Notes under the pieces: generated by a model
Database searches by the model: none
The model's input: the letters and a program-made list of their open reading frames with translations, nothing else
Told to the model about the DNA's origin: nothing
DNA from: Paenibacillus sp. FSL M7-0420
GTDB lineage: Bacteria; Bacillota; Bacilli; Paenibacillales; Paenibacillaceae
Assembly: GCF_038002345.1 (NCBI RefSeq)
Contig: NZ_JBBOCJ010000001.1
Span: 4,712,001-4,776,000, forward strand
Reading direction: 5' to 3'
DNA: 64,000 nucleotides
Shown: piece after piece, positions 1-8,058 of the stretch
Layout: each line of letters begins with the position of its first letter
Position numbering within the stretch: position 1 is the first letter of the stretch
Program-made: the position numbers and the translations under genes

Positions 1-382
1 CTACCCCATCCTTGGTGCTGCCGGGTACGGGTAGAATGAAAGAATTTGAGCCTGTGGCAATAATTGCTTTATCGTAAGGAACCGCCAGTCCGTTATCGGT
101 CAATATTAGTTTGTTCTGTTCATCGATCCTGGTAACCGTCGTACCGGTATGCAGTGTAATATGATTATCCTCATACCACCCGAGATCATTGAGAATGATG
201 TCTTCAATCGTTTTGCTGCCTTCAAGTACATAGGACAACATAATCCGGTTATAGTTGGGATGCGGCTCACTGCCGAAGACAGTAATATCATAAGCGCCGC
301 CCAGCTTCAGAATCTGCTCAATAGTGCCTACTCCCGCCATGCCATTCCCAATCAGCACTAACTTTTCTCTTTCCGCTGCCAC
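1..382 (-). CDS. nirB: Nitrite reductase [NAD(P)H] large subunit, N-terminal part (cut by window edge)
   Basis: Only the first 127 codons are present; the gene runs off the left edge. The start is a GTG at 382 with a GGAGGG ribosome binding site 8 bases upstream. The N-terminus has a Rossmann FAD-binding fingerprint (LVLIGNGMAGVGTIEQIL, residues 8-25), followed by FGSEPHPNYNRIMLS and an IIATGSNSF motif near residue 110, which is the order found in NirB/NasD and related pyridine-nucleotide-disulfide oxidoreductases. The NYNRI motif is characteristic of the assimilatory/respiratory NADH-nitrite reductase large subunit, which reduces nitrite to ammonium in the cytoplasm. The assimilatory nitrate reductase electron-transfer subunit NasB shares this N-terminal domain and cannot be excluded. 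Two FNR/CRP-type palindromes and a TATAAT lie just upstream, suggesting anaerobic induction. Confidence 0.7.
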   Translation of the reverse strand, partial: MAAEREKLVLIGNGMAGVGTIEQILKLGGAYDITVFGSEPHPNYNRIMLSYVLEGSKTIEDIILNDLGWYEDNHITLHTGTTVTRIDEQNKLILTDNGLAVPYDKAIIATGSNSFILPVPGSTKDGV

Positions 383-438
383 TGGTAGACCCTCCTTCAG
401 AAACTCTGATTTCTTCAATAACTTTACCTGATAGAGAA

Positions 439-503
439 ATTATACTGTCCCCAATTCCCTGGCAAGTGTGACCACAGTCACACCTTATGTGAATTTTTTC
501 ACA
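439..503 (-). promoter_or_regulatory. Promoter with two tandem FNR/CRP-type boxes upstream of nirB-like gene
   Basis: Two exact TGTGA-N6-TCACA palindromes lie at 467-482 (TGTGACCACAGTCACA) and 488-503 (TGTGAATTTTTTCACA), with centres 21 bp apart, i.e. two helical turns. On the minus strand a perfect TATAAT sits at 444-439. A transcript starting about 7 bases further on would put the proximal box at about -41.5/-42.5 and the distal one near -63, the class II activator geometry known for FNR and CRP. The palindromes and spacing are read directly from the sequence; the activator identity is inferred. Confidence 0.75.
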
Positions 504-573
504 CAAGTGGAGATGACTTCTCCCGTTCTTACATAGGACAACTTATGGCGTGAAGCACAGAGATATATTATTC

Positions 574-615
574 AAAAAAAATGGATACCCGTGCAGTTTC
601 GCACAGATATCCATT
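574..615 (-). terminator. Rho-independent terminator of the lipoprotein gene
   Basis: AATGGATA (580-587) pairs with TATCCATT (608-615), with an inner GTGC/GCAC pair, and is followed on the minus strand by a run of seven T (plus-strand A run 574-580). It lies 8 bases past the lipoprotein stop codon. Confidence 0.75.
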
Positions 616-622
616 CATTCAC

Positions 623-1309
623 TTATTTCAGTACCAGAGAGATCTCCAGCTTGTCCTGCGGACTGAGCTTCATGTCCACTCCATTACCGAGCAGACCTTT
701 ATCGTTGACTTTCAGTCTCCATTCCTCGCTGCTAAGCGGGGTATATTCCATCACGGTGAGCACCGTCCGGTTATCCTCGGCAAGCCGGACCATACCGCTG
801 TTCTTGAGCAGTCCCTTGACCGACATATCCTGCATAAAAGAAAGCACATGCGAATGTGTCAGCTCCGGCTGCTCGCTCCCCCCGTTCACAGTGATGATAA
901 CAGGCTGAAACATCTTTCCGGTTCCGGCAGGACCTGCTGTCATTGTAATGGCCGAACCCGGCTCCAGGGTCGTATTCAGCTCTTGAACCTTCTTGCCGTT
1001 CACCTGAACCTCCCAGCTCATATCCGGACCCAGGGAGACCTTATTCACCTCAAGAATATTAGCTCCATCTGCTGAAAATGTAACAACGCCGCTCTTCTTG
1101 AACAGCTCTATCATTGAATTTCCGGGCACGTAAGCTTCGTTAAGCAATCTGGCCGAGCTCCCGGCCATTTCGCTGTCACCTACCTTGACCGAAAAGGTTA
1201 ATCCCTGTCCCCCGTTACTGCTGCCGCCATTCCCTGATCCCAAGCCACAACCGCTTGCCGCGGCCAGCAAGAGAAGGCACAGCATGAAGCGCATCCATTT
1301 CGTGGACAT
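623..1309 (-). CDS. Lipoprotein with two DUF4430-like domains
   Basis: A 228-residue predicted lipoprotein. Residues 1-21 form a signal peptide ending in the lipobox AASGC (Cys21), followed by a Gly/Ser/Asn-rich linker, so the mature protein should be anchored to the outer face of the membrane. Two similar modules follow, roughly residues 36-125 and 130-228. Each ends in a 'W.V.VNGK' or 'W.LKVNDK' strand and a glycine- or proline-bearing turn, which resembles the DUF4430/transcobalamin-C-terminal-like fold seen in Firmicute surface proteins. That family link is from pattern recognition only. The gene has its own terminator and stands alone, about 130 bases downstream of scdA on the same strand, so the function is unknown. 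The Shine-Dalgarno sequence upstream of this ATG is weak; a start at residue 6 is possible. Confidence 0.6.
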   Translation of the reverse strand: MSTKWMRFMLCLLLLAAASGCGLGSGNGGSSNGGQGLTFSVKVGDSEMAGSSARLLNEAYVPGNSMIELFKKSGVVTFSADGANILEVNKVSLGPDMSWEVQVNGKKVQELNTTLEPGSAITMTAGPAGTGKMFQPVIITVNGGSEQPELTHSHVLSFMQDMSVKGLLKNSGMVRLAEDNRTVLTVMEYTPLSSEEWRLKVNDKGLLGNGVDMKLSPQDKLEISLVLK

Positions 1310-1441
1310 CCCGCGGCACCGCCTTCATATGTATTTTCCCGGACTCTTTAAGGATAACGCATAGAGGAAGGGTTCTCAAATCATTTCTGCCGGAAGAAAA
1401 AGTAAAAAGTCCCCGAAGGGACTTATTCAATGCAGCAGGTC

Positions 1442-2167
1442 CTATTGATACCGCAGGAACAAAATATTGTTCTCCAGATGCACATGCTCGAAGGTCATGC
1501 CTTCCAGTTCTTCAAGGCGGGCATACGTCAGGCGATATGTTGTGCAGGCATGTGCGGGCGGCGTGTAATCATTAGTTACTCTGCGAAGCTCACGCAGAAT
1601 CTCTCCGGCCCCGTCATGCTCGGCTTCCAGATTATGCAGCAATCCGCGCAGCTCAGCAAGTCCTTCTTCGGTTGGGTTCTGAGTGTAGGCCAGCATCTTA
1701 GGGAATTCACTCTCTTCTTCCTTTGCCGTATGCTGCAGCAGCTCTTCACGCAGCATATTGAACAGGCGGTGCATTTCTCCCAGGTGCGGTGAATCCTCAC
1801 CGTGAACGCGGAACACCTTGGTTACATTTTGGCTGATTAGCGGAAGCTCTTCACGCAGGTAGCGGTGATGCTTGTTCACAATATAATCCACCAGTTCCTC
1901 TGACGAAGCCTCGTTCCAGGCGGTATCCTCTTCCAGCACCGGATGCTGCTGCTGCAGCGTGTTCAGCTCCTGAACCATTGCTTCCGGGTCAAGACCCTTC
2001 TCGGCAGCGGCTTCAGCCAGCGGCTTTGCACCTCCGCAGCAGAAATCGATCCGTTGTGCCTTGAAATAATCAGCTGCTTTGGGGAACTGCAGAACAATAT
2101 CTCTGACCATTGCTTCCGGGGTGAACCCGGGATGAATTGTTGTATCGTTTAATTGATTGGACGCCAT
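1442..2167 (-). CDS. scdA: Iron-sulfur cluster repair di-iron protein (ScdA/Ric/YtfE)
   Basis: A 241-residue protein, the usual length of the family. Residues 10-70 match the ScdA N-terminal (DUF542) domain, with the diagnostic IDFCCGG motif near residue 42. The rest is a hemerythrin-like four-helix domain with spaced His and Glu residues (HHRYLREE, HGEDSPHLGEMH, HTAKEEESEFP, LEAEHDGAGE) able to hold a di-iron centre. Family members repair iron-sulfur clusters damaged by nitric oxide or oxidants in the cytoplasm. The start has GAGGAGGGG five bases before ATG. A near-consensus FNR-type box lies upstream (2246-2261), which would link it with the nirB-like gene to anaerobic or nitrosative conditions. 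Confidence 0.92.
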   Translation of the reverse strand: MASNQLNDTTIHPGFTPEAMVRDIVLQFPKAADYFKAQRIDFCCGGAKPLAEAAAEKGLDPEAMVQELNTLQQQHPVLEEDTAWNEASSEELVDYIVNKHHRYLREELPLISQNVTKVFRVHGEDSPHLGEMHRLFNMLREELLQHTAKEEESEFPKMLAYTQNPTEEGLAELRGLLHNLEAEHDGAGEILRELRRVTNDYTPPAHACTTYRLTYARLEELEGMTFEHVHLENNILFLRYQ

Positions 2168-2218
2168 GTTGGCCCCTCCTCAGGTTAAGATGTAGGTTTG
2201 TGCTTCTTTCACTTCTAC

Positions 2219-2261
2219 ACCTTATCACTGGCCTTAGGCGGAACTTGTGATTGTACGCACT
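2219..2261 (-). promoter_or_regulatory. FNR-like box and weak -10 upstream of scdA
   Basis: On the minus strand 2261-2246 reads AGTGC-GTACAA-TCACA, which matches the Bacillus FNR consensus AGTGA-N6-TCACA at nine of ten fixed positions. A weak -10 (TAAGGT, 2224-2219) would start transcription near 2212, placing the box centre at about -41.5. The box is visible; the -10 is poor, so the promoter assignment is tentative. Confidence 0.45.
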
Positions 2262-2363
2262 GAATATAACAAATTTTAATGAACGCGAACTTTTTGTTTT
2301 TAAAATGTTAAGTATACTAGACATTTTGTTTTATATATTTTACAATATGCGTGAGGTGAGGGA

Positions 2364-2588
2364 ATGGGGAAAAATCTGAGGCTCAAAGCCTCCAGAGCGG
2401 CAAAGGACATGTCGCAAAAACAGCTCGCAGATGCCGTGGGGGTCACAAGGCAGACAATTATTGCGATTGAGAACGGTGATTATAACCCCACTCTGAGGTT
2501 GTGCATAGACATTTGTGTAACACTTGGGAAGACGCTGGATCAATTATTTTGGGAGGGAACGAAGGATGAACAGAACGAACCTGGATGA
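2364..2588 (+). CDS. XRE-family HTH transcriptional regulator (small)
   Basis: A 74-residue protein consisting almost entirely of a Cro/C1-type helix-turn-helix: MSQKQLADAVGVTRQTIIAIE (residues about 17-37) with the typical NPTLRL...LGKTLDQLF continuation. Proteins of this size in Firmicutes usually control the membrane protein encoded next to them. That holds here: the downstream membrane gene begins inside the last 23 bases of this one, so the two are translationally coupled. The start has GAGGTGAGG upstream of ATG. Target unknown. Confidence 0.88.
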   Translation: MGKNLRLKASRAAKDMSQKQLADAVGVTRQTIIAIENGDYNPTLRLCIDICVTLGKTLDQLFWEGTKDEQNEPG

Positions 2589-3009
2589 GAGACAATTGCA
2601 GAAGCGGCACAAGGCGGGGAATCAGGCATTTCTTTTGGTGGCATTCTTATTGCTGGCAGACATGGGGCTGCACAACTACGGAATGAAGTGGCTGGAATAT
2701 CCGCTTGGTAATTACGCAATTTTCATGCTGGGTGTGGGTTCCTATCTCGTACGGCTGATCTGGAGCGGTGCATATGTGGGACCGGGTGGCGGGCAAAGCG
2801 GAGTGAACGGGAGAAGCATAGCGGGTGCAGTTCTGGCGATTGTGGTGGCGGCCTGCATCCTTATCATTACTTTCGTGAATCCAGCCGCCCAATCAGCAGC
2901 TACCAGCGGCGCGAACGGGAAGGTGATTCTGATCATTTCCCTTACAGCAGGACTGGTCATCTTAAGTACCGTGTACTTGATCCGGCGGAGGAATAACCGG
3001 GCGGACTAG
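2566..3009 (+). CDS. Small integral membrane protein coupled to an XRE regulator
   Basis: A 147-residue protein with four predicted membrane segments, around residues 18-33, 46-64, 81-101 and 117-136, and a charged N-terminus and Arg-rich C-terminus (RRRNNRAD). The chosen ATG at 2566 follows GGAGGG with good spacing and lies inside the end of the preceding HTH gene in another frame. A longer in-frame reading from 2524 has no ribosome binding site. The HTH-plus-membrane-protein arrangement recurs in Bacillus and Paenibacillus, where the membrane partner is usually of unknown role. No catalytic motif is seen. Confidence 0.75.
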   Translation: MNRTNLDERQLQKRHKAGNQAFLLVAFLLLADMGLHNYGMKWLEYPLGNYAIFMLGVGSYLVRLIWSGAYVGPGGGQSGVNGRSIAGAVLAIVVAACILIITFVNPAAQSAATSGANGKVILIISLTAGLVILSTVYLIRRRNNRAD

Positions 3010-3079
3010 AGCCGCTTTTGCTGTTGTGAGTCACTAGAAGTAGAAATAAAGAATTTAAACAAAAAAGCAAAAGAAGCGG

Positions 3080-3250
3080 AGGGGAAATTTGGAACTGGAG
3101 GAGCGGAGCGATCGCCTTTGTGTTTGGATTTCTACCGCGAAGAGCGGTTTGTATCGGGGAATCCAAACACAACAGCGGCCGGAAGTCCAAATGTTCACCG
3201 CAGCGACGACCTGGCTTCAAGTTCAAATCTTTTTTCGAGTTCACCTTTTT
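3080..3250. other. Nested inverted-repeat element in intergenic space
   Basis: The 240-base gap between two convergent genes holds a perfect 13-bp inverted repeat, TTGTGTTTGGATT (3118-3130) with AATCCAAACACAA (3160-3172). Its 29-base loop contains a second hairpin, ACCGC/GCGGT (3134-3138 with 3144-3148, loop GAAGA). Around it lie further partly complementary pieces: TTTGGAACT at 3088-3096, and AGTCCAAAT and AGTTCAAAT downstream. The structure is too elaborate for a simple terminator and has no T tract at the main stem. It may be a structured RNA or a dispersed repeat. Confidence 0.5.
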
Positions 3251-3972
3251 TATTGAACTGTCGCCTGCATATAAGTCCGCTTGCCCTGCGCATCCTTCAG
3301 GTAGGGGCCAAGTCCGGCGAACCGTGAATGATCCACATAGACACCCGTCATCCATCTGCCTTCGGTCAGGCCGCCGTTCCACTGCAGCACCAGATCGGGG
3401 GCAGAGATCCACTCCTGATACACTCTGATGTTCTTATCCTTATATTCTTTGGCCGGTTTGTTCAATTCGCTCAGCGGTGTCGGGGTAAGGTAGGTGGGCA
3501 CGAAATATACAGAGATCAGCTCCATATCCTCCTCACTCAGAAAAGCATCCTCCCCCAGATAAGGCTGGAGCAGCCGGGTATTCTCATACATGGACCATAT
3601 CACAGCTTGAAGTACCATGCTCTGGCTAATTCCATTATGAAAAGTAAAGCGGCGCTGAACATTTGAGTCGCTCCCTTCCTTAGCCGCTACAGGCTCCAGA
3701 CAATGCCGTTCACAGCCGATACATTTCCAGCCGGACGGGCCTTGAATCCATTTCTGAAACACGCTCCCGCTGTCATTGTCCCCTTTATATAGAGAAGAAA
3801 TGATCTCATAGGGCACACCGATCCACGCATCCCACAGAGAATCCGGGAGATGGTTATGAAGCATGAACAGCACCTTGTCATAGATCAGCTGTACTTTAAT
3901 CGAAGCAGTCTCCAGTTCGGCGACATCCTTTTTTCCATAGGTTATTTCCCGGGAAAACAAGGTGATGGTCAT
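3250..3972 (-). CDS. Hypothetical protein
   Basis: A 240-residue soluble protein not recognised as any family. It has no signal peptide or membrane segment. A CIGCERHC cluster near residue 83-90 (three cysteines and a histidine in eight residues) could bind metal, but no second cluster completes a classic zinc ribbon. The C-terminal half is rich in aromatic residues (VYFVPTYLTP, WISAPDLVLQWNGG). The ATG is preceded by AGGAGG at 8 bases, and coding character is good, so it is a real gene. It stands alone between a convergent membrane-protein gene and an HxlR regulator. Confidence 0.7.
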   Translation of the reverse strand: MTITLFSREITYGKKDVAELETASIKVQLIYDKVLFMLHNHLPDSLWDAWIGVPYEIISSLYKGDNDSGSVFQKWIQGPSGWKCIGCERHCLEPVAAKEGSDSNVQRRFTFHNGISQSMVLQAVIWSMYENTRLLQPYLGEDAFLSEEDMELISVYFVPTYLTPTPLSELNKPAKEYKDKNIRVYQEWISAPDLVLQWNGGLTEGRWMTGVYVDHSRFAGLGPYLKDAQGKRTYMQATVQ

Positions 3973-4259
3973 GGTCCTCGCCTCCTAAAAGTTGTGTGAG
4001 CCCTCCGCTTCCTTCCTCAGCATCGTCCAAAACACATCTCGTAAGCATCCGCCTGCCGCATAACCCTGGGCTTTTCCACCTTTTGTTAACGCTTCCACAC
4101 ATCCGTAATATTTAGTATGTTCTATTATATTACACAGGTAGGGCCTAAGTGCAAGGTTTATTTGGGCAAAATCTGCATAAACAAGCAGAACAGCATATGA
4201 AAAGCCCCTTACCCGCATACCCGGCAAGAGGCTGTCATCAAAAATATATTACGCTACTG

Positions 4260-4577
4260 CTACTCCACCCAGCTCTCGGCCCAGGACTGGATTTGCTGCA
4301 TGACCGGCTCAAGCGCACGGCCCTTCACTGTCAATTCATATTCAATGCGCACCGGTGTCTCCGGGTACACATGACGTACCAGAATGCCCTCGCATTCCAG
4401 ATCCTTCATGCGCTCGGACAGCATCTTATCGCTCATTGACGGAATCAGTCCGGAAATATCCTTGAACCGCTTGGGGCCGCTCATCAAGGTCTGAATAATG
4501 AGTCCGTTCCAACGCTTGCCCAGAAACGAAAAAGCCGTCTCAAATCTCGGGCACATCGTCAATTGATGTTCTTCCAT
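4260..4577 (-). CDS. HxlR-family winged-helix transcriptional regulator
   Basis: A 105-residue protein with the HxlR signature: an N-terminal CPRFETAFSFLGKRWNGLII, then FKDISGLIPSMSDKMLSERMKDLE as the HTH, and a wing HVYPETPVRIEYELTVKGRALEPV. The family usually acts as dimers controlling an adjacent oxidoreductase or detoxification gene, sometimes sensing electrophiles through the N-terminal cysteine, which is present here. The ATG at 4577 follows GAGAGG at 8 bases; a GTG three codons earlier is less well placed. No divergent partner gene is adjacent, so its target is unclear. Confidence 0.9.
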   Translation of the reverse strand: MEEHQLTMCPRFETAFSFLGKRWNGLIIQTLMSGPKRFKDISGLIPSMSDKMLSERMKDLECEGILVRHVYPETPVRIEYELTVKGRALEPVMQQIQSWAESWVE

Positions 4578-4702
4578 GGTTATCACCTCTCACTTATGAA
4601 GCTTACAATTAGTTAGTATATATAATTTTACCACATTTATTCTGGAATGAACATCGTTTGCCAAAAAAAAGTTCATTAACCCCAATTATTATATTTACGC
4701 TC

Positions 4703-5029
4703 TCAATCCTTGGTGTCTTCTGCCTTGCGTCTTAGCTGGATAGCCTCTGTAACCACATAGGCAAGATCATCGTTGCTATAGAGGGAGAGTACGCCAAGCA
4801 CCGTATCATCGGAGATGAAGCCGGCCTCCTCCTCAGATACCGTCAGAGCCAGCGCATTGGCCAGCGCCTGATTGCCCTCCTGCTGCGGATAAGCCTGCAG
4901 ATACAGGGCATGCGGGTCCAGCTTATTATTCACACACCACTGGGCAAATACGAGAATCATCATTTCCTCGTCCCGCTTATAGCTCTCGATAATCCTCTCT
5001 TCCATCGACTTGTTGTCATAATCCTCCAT
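4703..5029 (-). CDS. Hypothetical acidic protein
   Basis: A 108-residue acidic, helical protein with no recognised domain, no signal peptide and no membrane segment. It starts at ATG with GAGGAG six bases upstream. It begins 32 bases after the stop codon of the Gfo/Idh/MocA gene on the same strand, so the two probably share a transcript. The single cysteine (AQWCVNN) has no partner. Function unknown. Confidence 0.7.
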   Translation of the reverse strand: MEDYDNKSMEERIIESYKRDEEMMILVFAQWCVNNKLDPHALYLQAYPQQEGNQALANALALTVSEEEAGFISDDTVLGVLSLYSNDDLAYVVTEAIQLRRKAEDTKD

Positions 5030-5061
5030 GTTGTTCTCCTCTCTGCTGCGAATCTGACCGC

Positions 5062-5997
5062 TCAGCGGCTTAGTCTTGCTGCTAATTCATGGCTCGGCAA
5101 TACGGCCGAAGCGGAAATACCGCATTGCTCCGGTGTCGCTATATGGCTGAGATAATGGCTGACCGCGCCGCTGAAGCCTCTGCGCTCCAGTACTGTATCC
5201 CAGCTGCCGAAGTTCTGAGTGCGCGGCAGCGAGCCCTGCTCATATAATATAACCCGTTCCATGTCCGTCACCTCAACCGACCTGCCATGTCCGTGCAGCT
5301 CCAGCTTCTCCAGATCGGCCCCGGCATCCCGGACCATGCTGTAATGGCCGGTGGTCCCGTTCTCCCAGCCAAGCATTCCTGAGGCGTGCAGAAGCCGCCC
5401 CTCCGTATCCGCCTTCAGGCTGGTGTGCAGCAGCTCATAATCCCCGCCGGACAGCCAGAGCAACAGATCCAGCATATGGATTAGATCATCATGGATCGTC
5501 TCATGGCTGCTGCCCTGCTGCAGCTTCGTCCGGTGTTTGACAGCAGTGGATTGGCTGATGCCTCCGGCCTTATGCAGCCAGGATTTGGCGGCGGCATACA
5601 TCGGGGCATAGCGGCGGTTGAAGCCCACTCCCAGCAGCAGCCCCTTGTTCTCAGCAAGCTCTGCCATCCGGCGGGATTCCTCCAGATCATAGGAGAGCGG
5701 CTTGTCCACATACACGGACACCCCATGCTCCAGGCAAGAGGTAACCAGCTCATAGTGCGTAGTTGTAGGACTATGTATGAACACAGCATCCAGATCCCAG
5801 GACAGCAGCTCCGTAAGCTCGGTTGTCCCCCGCTGAAGGCGATAAGCCTGGACTGCCCGCTCGACCGTAGCAGAGGAATGGCTGAGCACTCCCACCACCT
5901 CGGCCTGATCATGCCGGGAGAGCAGCGGCAAATAGACTTTACGGGCAATATCGCCTATGCCGATCATTGCCACTCTTTTACGGACAGGTAGTTTCAT
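5062..5997 (-). CDS. Gfo/Idh/MocA-family NAD(P)-dependent oxidoreductase
   Basis: A 311-residue protein. The N-terminal Rossmann domain has a VAMIGIGDIARKVYLPLL dinucleotide-binding loop (residues 9-26). The family motif VDKPLSYDLEESRRMAELAE (residues about 97-116) contains the catalytic-region Lys of EKP-type enzymes as DKP. This is followed by GFNRRYAPMY and the substrate-domain histidines (HETIHDDLIHMLDLLLWL). Members oxidise or reduce sugars, inositols or biliverdin-like substrates using NAD(P); the substrate cannot be read from sequence. It is transcribed with the small downstream acidic protein and starts with AAGGGAG 11 bases before ATG. Confidence 0.88.
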   Translation of the reverse strand: MKLPVRKRVAMIGIGDIARKVYLPLLSRHDQAEVVGVLSHSSATVERAVQAYRLQRGTTELTELLSWDLDAVFIHSPTTTHYELVTSCLEHGVSVYVDKPLSYDLEESRRMAELAENKGLLLGVGFNRRYAPMYAAAKSWLHKAGGISQSTAVKHRTKLQQGSSHETIHDDLIHMLDLLLWLSGGDYELLHTSLKADTEGRLLHASGMLGWENGTTGHYSMVRDAGADLEKLELHGHGRSVEVTDMERVILYEQGSLPRTQNFGSWDTVLERRGFSGAVSHYLSHIATPEQCGISASAVLPSHELAARLSR

Positions 5998-6159
5998 TAC
6001 AGCAGCATCTCCCTTACATGTTGGGGGAATTTCTATTCCCTTATAGATGTATTATACCGTGACATGCTGCGGGAACAATGATCTTTGCTTCAATAATTGC
6101 TTTAATTGCTTTTTTTTCAGTATGATGAAATGGATGGAGTGAAGAAGGGGCATAGTATA

Positions 6160-6771
6160 ATGAGAAAATGGCTAACAATTATTCTGTATGTTTCGTGCAT
6201 AATCCTCGCGTTTGTCTACAGGTATGAACTCCTGGCCTGGCTTAGAGAGGATCATCCTTTGTATTTGTCCATGCTCGCCGCTACAGTGCTGGCCTTATTT
6301 CCGGTCCTGCCCTACAAGCTGATTATCGGATTGTTCGGGTATGCTTATGGAAGCTTCGCAGGAGCGTTAATCTGCTGGAGTGCTACTACGATCGCGGCAG
6401 CCCTTGTCTATGGAGTCGTTACATCCATGTTCCGGAGCAAATCGATGGCCTATCTAAGCAGCATTTCCGCGCTGGACAGATTTGTGTATGCTGTGCAGCA
6501 GCGTCCTTTTGCATCTGTAGTGATCGCCCGCCTGGCACCGTTCATTCCGCAGATGGCTGTGAATATCTACGCCGGTGCCGCCGGACTGCCTTTCTGGAGC
6601 TATCTTGGAGCCACTGCACTTGGCAAAATTCCCGGCATCGCCCTCTACGCCTTCCTGGGAGGACAGATGTTCCAGCATCCGCGAAGTGCAGTTGTAGCTA
6701 TAATCGTGTATATTGCCGTACTGGCTGTAGCCGGATTATCCATGCGCCGCCGTCCTTCTGCGGGCCGCTGA
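6160..6771 (+). CDS. TVP38/TMEM64 (DedA/VTT-domain) membrane protein
   Basis: A 203-residue polytopic membrane protein. It has the VTT-domain pattern: an early helix pair, then FPVLPYKLIIGLFGYAYGS, a charged loop, RLAPFIPQMAVNIYAGAAGL and GKIPGIALYAFLGGQ. Family members act in the cytoplasmic membrane, and some VTT/DedA proteins are lipid scramblases or flippases for undecaprenyl phosphate or phospholipids. Which applies here is unknown. The start at 6160 has GAAGAAGGGG nine bases upstream; an earlier in-frame ATG at 6106 lacks a binding site. It stands alone, followed by msrAB. Confidence 0.85.
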   Translation: MRKWLTIILYVSCIILAFVYRYELLAWLREDHPLYLSMLAATVLALFPVLPYKLIIGLFGYAYGSFAGALICWSATTIAAALVYGVVTSMFRSKSMAYLSSISALDRFVYAVQQRPFASVVIARLAPFIPQMAVNIYAGAAGLPFWSYLGATALGKIPGIALYAFLGGQMFQHPRSAVVAIIVYIAVLAVAGLSMRRRPSAGR

Positions 6772-6869
6772 CGCTTCAAGAATTTCCGGTATGCTGGCAG
6801 TAAGCCTCTATTTGATTTATAATTAAATTGTGATCTATTTAATTGCATTCTACAGATGGAGGGATAACA

Positions 6870-7856
6870 ATGAGTGAATTTCAAGCTGATTCTATAAATT
6901 TCAAGACCGAACAAGCCACCTTCGCCGGTGGATGCTTCTGGTGTATGGTATCCCCTTTTGAAGAGCTTCCGGGCATTGTCAAGATTATCTCCGGTTATAC
7001 AGGCGGACATACTGTGAATCCGACCTACGAGGAAGTATGCTCGGAAACCACCGGACATGTTGAGGCGGTACAGATTACGTTCAATCCGGATATTTTCCCA
7101 TATAGCAAGCTGCTTGAGCTGTTCTGGCAGCAGATTGACCCTACCGATGCCGGAGGGCAATTCCATGACCGCGGAACTTCTTATGGAACGGCAATCTTCA
7201 CCCATTCGGAGGAGCAGCGCCAGCAAGCAGAGGCTTCCAAGGCGGCCCTTCAGGCCAGTGGACGCTTCTCTGCTCCCATTGTGACGCCTATTCTTCCGGC
7301 TAAGCCCTTCTACCCAGCCGAAGAATATCATCAGGGCTATCATCACAAGAATCCAGCCCATTACAAGCGTTACCGCAAGGGTTCGGGCCGGGAAGCATTC
7401 ATCGAAGCTCACTGGACGCATAAGGAGGACCCGCAGAGCCTGAAGGAGCGCCTGACTCCGCTTCAATATGAAGTAACGCAGAACAGCGCTACGGAATCTC
7501 CATTCCGCAACGAATTCTGGGATCACCACGGAGACGGGATCTATGTGGATATTGTCTCCGGGGAGCCACTGTTCAGCTCAGAGGATAAGTTCGATTCCGG
7601 CTGCGGCTGGCCGAGCTTCACGCGTCCGATCCGGGACTATGTGGTCAAGGAGAAAACCGACCTCAGCCACCTGATGGTCCGCACCGAAGTACGCAGCAAA
7701 ACAGCGGATTCCCACTTGGGCCATGTATTCAATGACGGCCCCGGAGCGAACGGACTGCGGTACTGTATCAACTCGGCAGCTCTGCGCTTTGTTCCCAAAG
7801 AGGACCTGGAGAAGGAAGGCTATGGCGAGTACCGCGTGCTCTTCCAGCATGTTTAA
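6870..7856 (+). CDS. msrAB: Bifunctional peptide-methionine sulfoxide reductase MsrA/MsrB
   Basis: A 328-residue fusion. Residues about 14-165 are MsrA, with the catalytic motif GCFWC (Cys22) and the [24 protein letters not shown] block. Residues about 195-325 are MsrB, with [18 protein letters not shown] and catalytic Cys299 in [11 protein letters not shown]. It repairs S- and R-methionine sulfoxide in oxidised proteins in the cytoplasm. The MsrB part lacks both CxxC zinc pairs: DIVS and KTAD stand where canonical zinc MsrB proteins have cysteines, so it is the zinc-less form. The ATG at 6870 follows GGAGGG. A strong terminator lies downstream. Confidence 0.96.
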   Translation: MSEFQADSINFKTEQATFAGGCFWCMVSPFEELPGIVKIISGYTGGHTVNPTYEEVCSETTGHVEAVQITFNPDIFPYSKLLELFWQQIDPTDAGGQFHDRGTSYGTAIFTHSEEQRQQAEASKAALQASGRFSAPIVTPILPAKPFYPAEEYHQGYHHKNPAHYKRYRKGSGREAFIEAHWTHKEDPQSLKERLTPLQYEVTQNSATESPFRNEFWDHHGDGIYVDIVSGEPLFSSEDKFDSGCGWPSFTRPIRDYVVKEKTDLSHLMVRTEVRSKTADSHLGHVFNDGPGANGLRYCINSAALRFVPKEDLEKEGYGEYRVLFQHV

Positions 7857-7982
7857 GGCTGGAGGTCCCGGTTTCTCTGCTCCTCTAATGGACAGCTTTA
7901 AGCACTTACCTGCGCGCTAGCACAATGTTTGCTGTTTTCCGCATACATTCGGACCACACGCCTGCATTTCCTGAACAAGAAC

Positions 7983-8025
7983 AAAGCCTCCAGCCCGGAT
8001 TCACGGGTAGGGAGGCTTTATTCTT
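7983..8025 (+). terminator. Rho-independent terminator after msrAB
   Basis: AAAGCCTCC (7983-7991) pairs with GGAGGCTTT, with an inner CCCG/CGGG pair, followed by TTTATTCTTT. It lies between msrAB and the convergent DUF4349 gene. Confidence 0.8.
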
Positions 8026-8058
8026 TACAAATGATCCTTATCTTTACCGGTACAGCTT

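Noticed and set aside
4198..4245. Terminator of the HxlR gene
   Set aside because: AGCC...GGCT with CCTT/AAGAG pairing exists but the stem is imperfect and only four T follow, so it is not listed as a feature.
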